From the NCBI GenBank assembly GCA_031276985.1, contig JAISMA010000222.1, forward strand, positions 1-6,914: a stretch of DNA of 6,914 nt, written 5' to 3'. The stretch is from Helicobacteraceae bacterium (GTDB lineage: Bacteria; Campylobacterota; Campylobacteria; Campylobacterales; SZUA-545). Position numbers and translations under genes: made by a program. This document shows positions 5,801 to 6,914 of the stretch, one piece after another. The notes under the pieces are model-generated. The model ran no database searches and was not told the origin of the DNA. It saw nothing but the letters and a program-made list of their open reading frames with translations. Position 1 is the stretch's first letter; every line of letters begins with the position of its first letter.

Positions 5801-6914
5801 GCGCGTCCAAATACAAGCGCGTTCCTTTCACAAAGGCGATGAAAGAGGATTACACGATTATCGCGCCGCAAATGTCGCCTATGCACTTTCAGTTTCTGGA
5901 TTCCGTTTTTCGCGCGGGCGGTTATCGCTTTAAGCTGCTTGAAACGGTTACGCCGCGCACGATTGATTGCGGTTTGCGATATGTGAATAACGACGCGTGC
6001 TATCCCTCGATTATGGTAGTGGGACAGGTGATTGAGGCGATGCAATCGGGCGAGTTTGATCCAAACAAAACCGCCGCGTTAATCTCGCAAACGGGCGGCG
6101 GTTGCCGCGCCACAAACTACATGGGATATTTACGAAAAGCGCTTGTCGACAGCGGCTTTCCAAACGTGCCGATTTTGTCGTTTAACGCGGTCGGTATGGA
6201 GAAAAACGACGGCTTTAAGATTGACGGCAAACTGCTTCATCGCGTGATGATGTGCGTGGTTTACGGCGATCTGCTGATGAATACGCTTTTTCGCGTTCGC
6301 CCGTATGAAAAGATCGCGGGATCCGCCGAAGCGCTATATCAAAAATGGGTCGCCAAATGCAAAGAATCCGTTTATGACGGCGTAATGAAAACCTTCAGGC
6401 GCAACATTTACGAAATCGTACGCGAATTTGACGCGCTGGAAATAACGGGCGAGCGCAAGCCGCGAGCGGGATTGGTGGGCGAAATACTTGTCAAGTTTCA
6501 TCCGGGCGCGAATAACGACGTCGTGAAAATAATCGAGCGCGAAGGCGGCGAAGCGGTTATGCCCGGACTAATGGATTTCTTGCTCTACTGCGCGTACGAT
6601 TACGACTTCAATCGTCGCTTTTTATCGCGCAGTCGTCTTGCGGCGCTGGCGGGCAACGCGGCGATTAGGGCTATGGAGTATTATCGCAAGGATATGAAAA
6701 AAGCGCTTGCCAAAAGCGAGCGATTTACGCCGCCCTCGTCGATCGACAAGATCGCCTTTGGCGCGGCGCCGTTTTTGTCGCGGGGCAATCAAACGGGCGA
6801 AGGGTGGTTTCTCACGGGCGAAATGGTGGAACTGATCGAAATGGGCGCGCCAAATATCGTATGCATGCAGCCGTTTGCCTGCCTGCCAAATCACATCACG
6901 GGCAAAGGGGTGAT
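2803..6914 (+). CDS. giant acyl-CoA dehydratase activase fusion protein (2 x BadF/HgdC ATPase + DUF2229 + COG3581-like), 3' end outside window
   Basis: The frame is open for 1370 codons to the right edge. Order of parts: ASKHA ATPase domain 1 (about 12-275, P-loop-like GIDVGSTTVK at 14-23, C134 and C173); ASKHA domain 2 (about 330-590, GIDGGSTTTK at 332-341, C454/C458 and C493); a cysteine knuckle CX2CX3CX18C (C615, C618, C622, C641); a DUF2229/COG3580-like domain (about 677-980, with CYPAK, PCVIYE and NCPIVTSYPE); and a COG3581-like domain (about 1015 to the end, C1066, C1101, C1354, C1360). HgdC-type activators use ATP to push electrons from a [4Fe-4S] cluster into a dehydratase or double-cubane protein. 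Here both roles seem joined in one cytosolic chain; substrate is unknown. Family members are about 1400-1450 residues, so only a short C-terminal piece is missing. The start is uncertain: ATG at 2803 or 2812, neither with a good ribosome site. Confidence 0.9.
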   Translation, partial: MKIMKIEGDVFRVGIDVGSTTVKTVALDFRDAIAFKSYSRHYSEARLATIRSIEELYQSGALPPNAKIAATITGSGGMGIAELLGFEFVQEVIACAEAIERFAPRTDVAIELGGEDAKITFLTNGTEQRMNGSCAGGTGAFIDQMATLLKTDAAGLNDLASRAANIYPIAARCGVFAKTDVQPLLNEGAPREDIALSTLQAVAHQTISGLACGRKIRGNVAFLGGPLNFLSELKKRFIETLELKPENVVNTKDGELFVAIGAALCGDLRRSLPFSQLLEAFRGLKNVAPSSVGALKPLFANAEEKAAFDERHAKAKVKRAELSAYRGAVFLGIDGGSTTTKAVLIGENNELLFSHYGGNEGDPIKVVGAILEDIYSRLSDDVTIAASSVTGYGEALIREAFKLDFSEVETIAHYKAAEYFLRGVDFILDIGGQDMKCLRVKDGVIDNILLNEACSSGCGSFLETFAQSVQTPIAEFANAALKSRSPSDLGSRCTVFMNSSVKQAQKDGASIADISAGLSYAVIKNALIKVIKIKSPEELGEKIIVQGGTFYNDAVLRAFELISGREAVRPDIAGLMGAFGSALIAKERWQGVKVGAMLGAKDLQSFDVKRSMSRCGLCANTCSLTVNRFSDGRRFVSGNRCERGAGKGRTENGAIDLYAYKYERIFGYEPRKNAPLGVIGIPRALNIYENYPLWHVFLSELGFDVKLSAPSSKALLEQGLDTLPSDTVCYPAKLVHGHIVDLIKSGVKTIFYPCVIYEQKEFDDAHNHFNCPIVTSYPELIRNNIDYLKESGVELVQPFISLEDRGKLAKQLARAFPKISGFKIRKALNAAWSEQAKAKADIAKKGEEVIEYLKSNGKRGVVLCGRPYHIDPEIHHGIPQIITSLGVSVLTEDSVAHLGGLDAPLRVVDQWTYHSRLYRAAAFSASEEAIDVIHLNSFGCGLDSIVSDQVQEILSLSGKIYTAIKIDEGSNLGAARIRIRSLKAALRDRGERKQSYAGLSASKYKRVPFTKAMKEDYTIIAPQMSPMHFQFLDSVFRAGGYRFKLLETVTPRTIDCGLRYVNNDACYPSIMVVGQVIEAMQSGEFDPNKTAALISQTGGGCRATNYMGYLRKALVDSGFPNVPILSFNAVGMEKNDGFKIDGKLLHRVMMCVVYGDLLMNTLFRVRPYEKIAGSAEALYQKWVAKCKESVYDGVMKTFRRNIYEIVREFDALEITGERKPRAGLVGEILVKFHPGANNDVVKIIEREGGEAVMPGLMDFLLYCAYDYDFNRRFLSRSRLAALAGNAAIRAMEYYRKDMKKALAKSERFTPPSSIDKIAFGAAPFLSRGNQTGEGWFLTGEMVELIEMGAPNIVCMQPFACLPNHITGKGV

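Noticed and set aside
5746..6045. 99-codon minus-strand frame
   Set aside because: It lies fully inside the COG3581-like coding region, with no ribosome site or family resemblance.

Overview
The window (6914 bp) carries four protein genes and no RNA genes, insertion sequences or CRISPR arrays. Two genes are cut by the window edges. The organism looks like a Gram-negative or otherwise didermic bacterium with an anaerobic or microaerobic lifestyle. The basis is a giant CoA-dehydratase-activase-type iron-sulfur protein, which is typical of anaerobes. Possible promoters have clear -10 boxes but no visible -35 boxes, and CGATCG is strikingly frequent. Campylobacterota is one possibility suggested by the promoter style and mixed base composition, but this is a weak inference.

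Left part (1-1594, minus strand): a two-gene operon. A 217-aa HAD-IB phosphatase (MtnX/SerB-like) comes first. Its stop overlaps the start of a glycerol-1-phosphate dehydrogenase-like, iron-ADH-superfamily enzyme by 4 bp (ATGA). The dehydrogenase runs off the left edge after 314 residues. Together they suggest handling of a small polyol phosphate, perhaps sn-glycerol-1-phosphate, but the pathway partner is not in view.

Centre (1595-1761): a divergent regulatory region. It has two TATAAT boxes facing left and a TACAAT box facing right, the latter embedded in an imperfect inverted repeat. Then 1762-2640 (+) encodes a ten-helix EamA/DMT-family permease with a TTG start.

Right part (2641-6914, plus strand): a 162-bp gap with a compound hairpin followed by a T6 run and a possible -10 box. 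It leads into one very long open frame of at least 1370 codons that leaves the right edge. The protein fuses two HgdC/BadF-type ATPase activase domains, a four-cysteine knuckle, a DUF2229 (COG3580-like) domain and a COG3581-like domain. In effect it is an activator and a dehydratase-like reductase on one chain, with unknown substrate. This is the most interesting object here. It belongs to a known but functionally undefined family, so it is not a wholly new system.

No functional link between the left operon, the permease and the giant protein can be shown from this sequence. Base composition also differs: the left operon is visibly richer in A+T than the giant gene.
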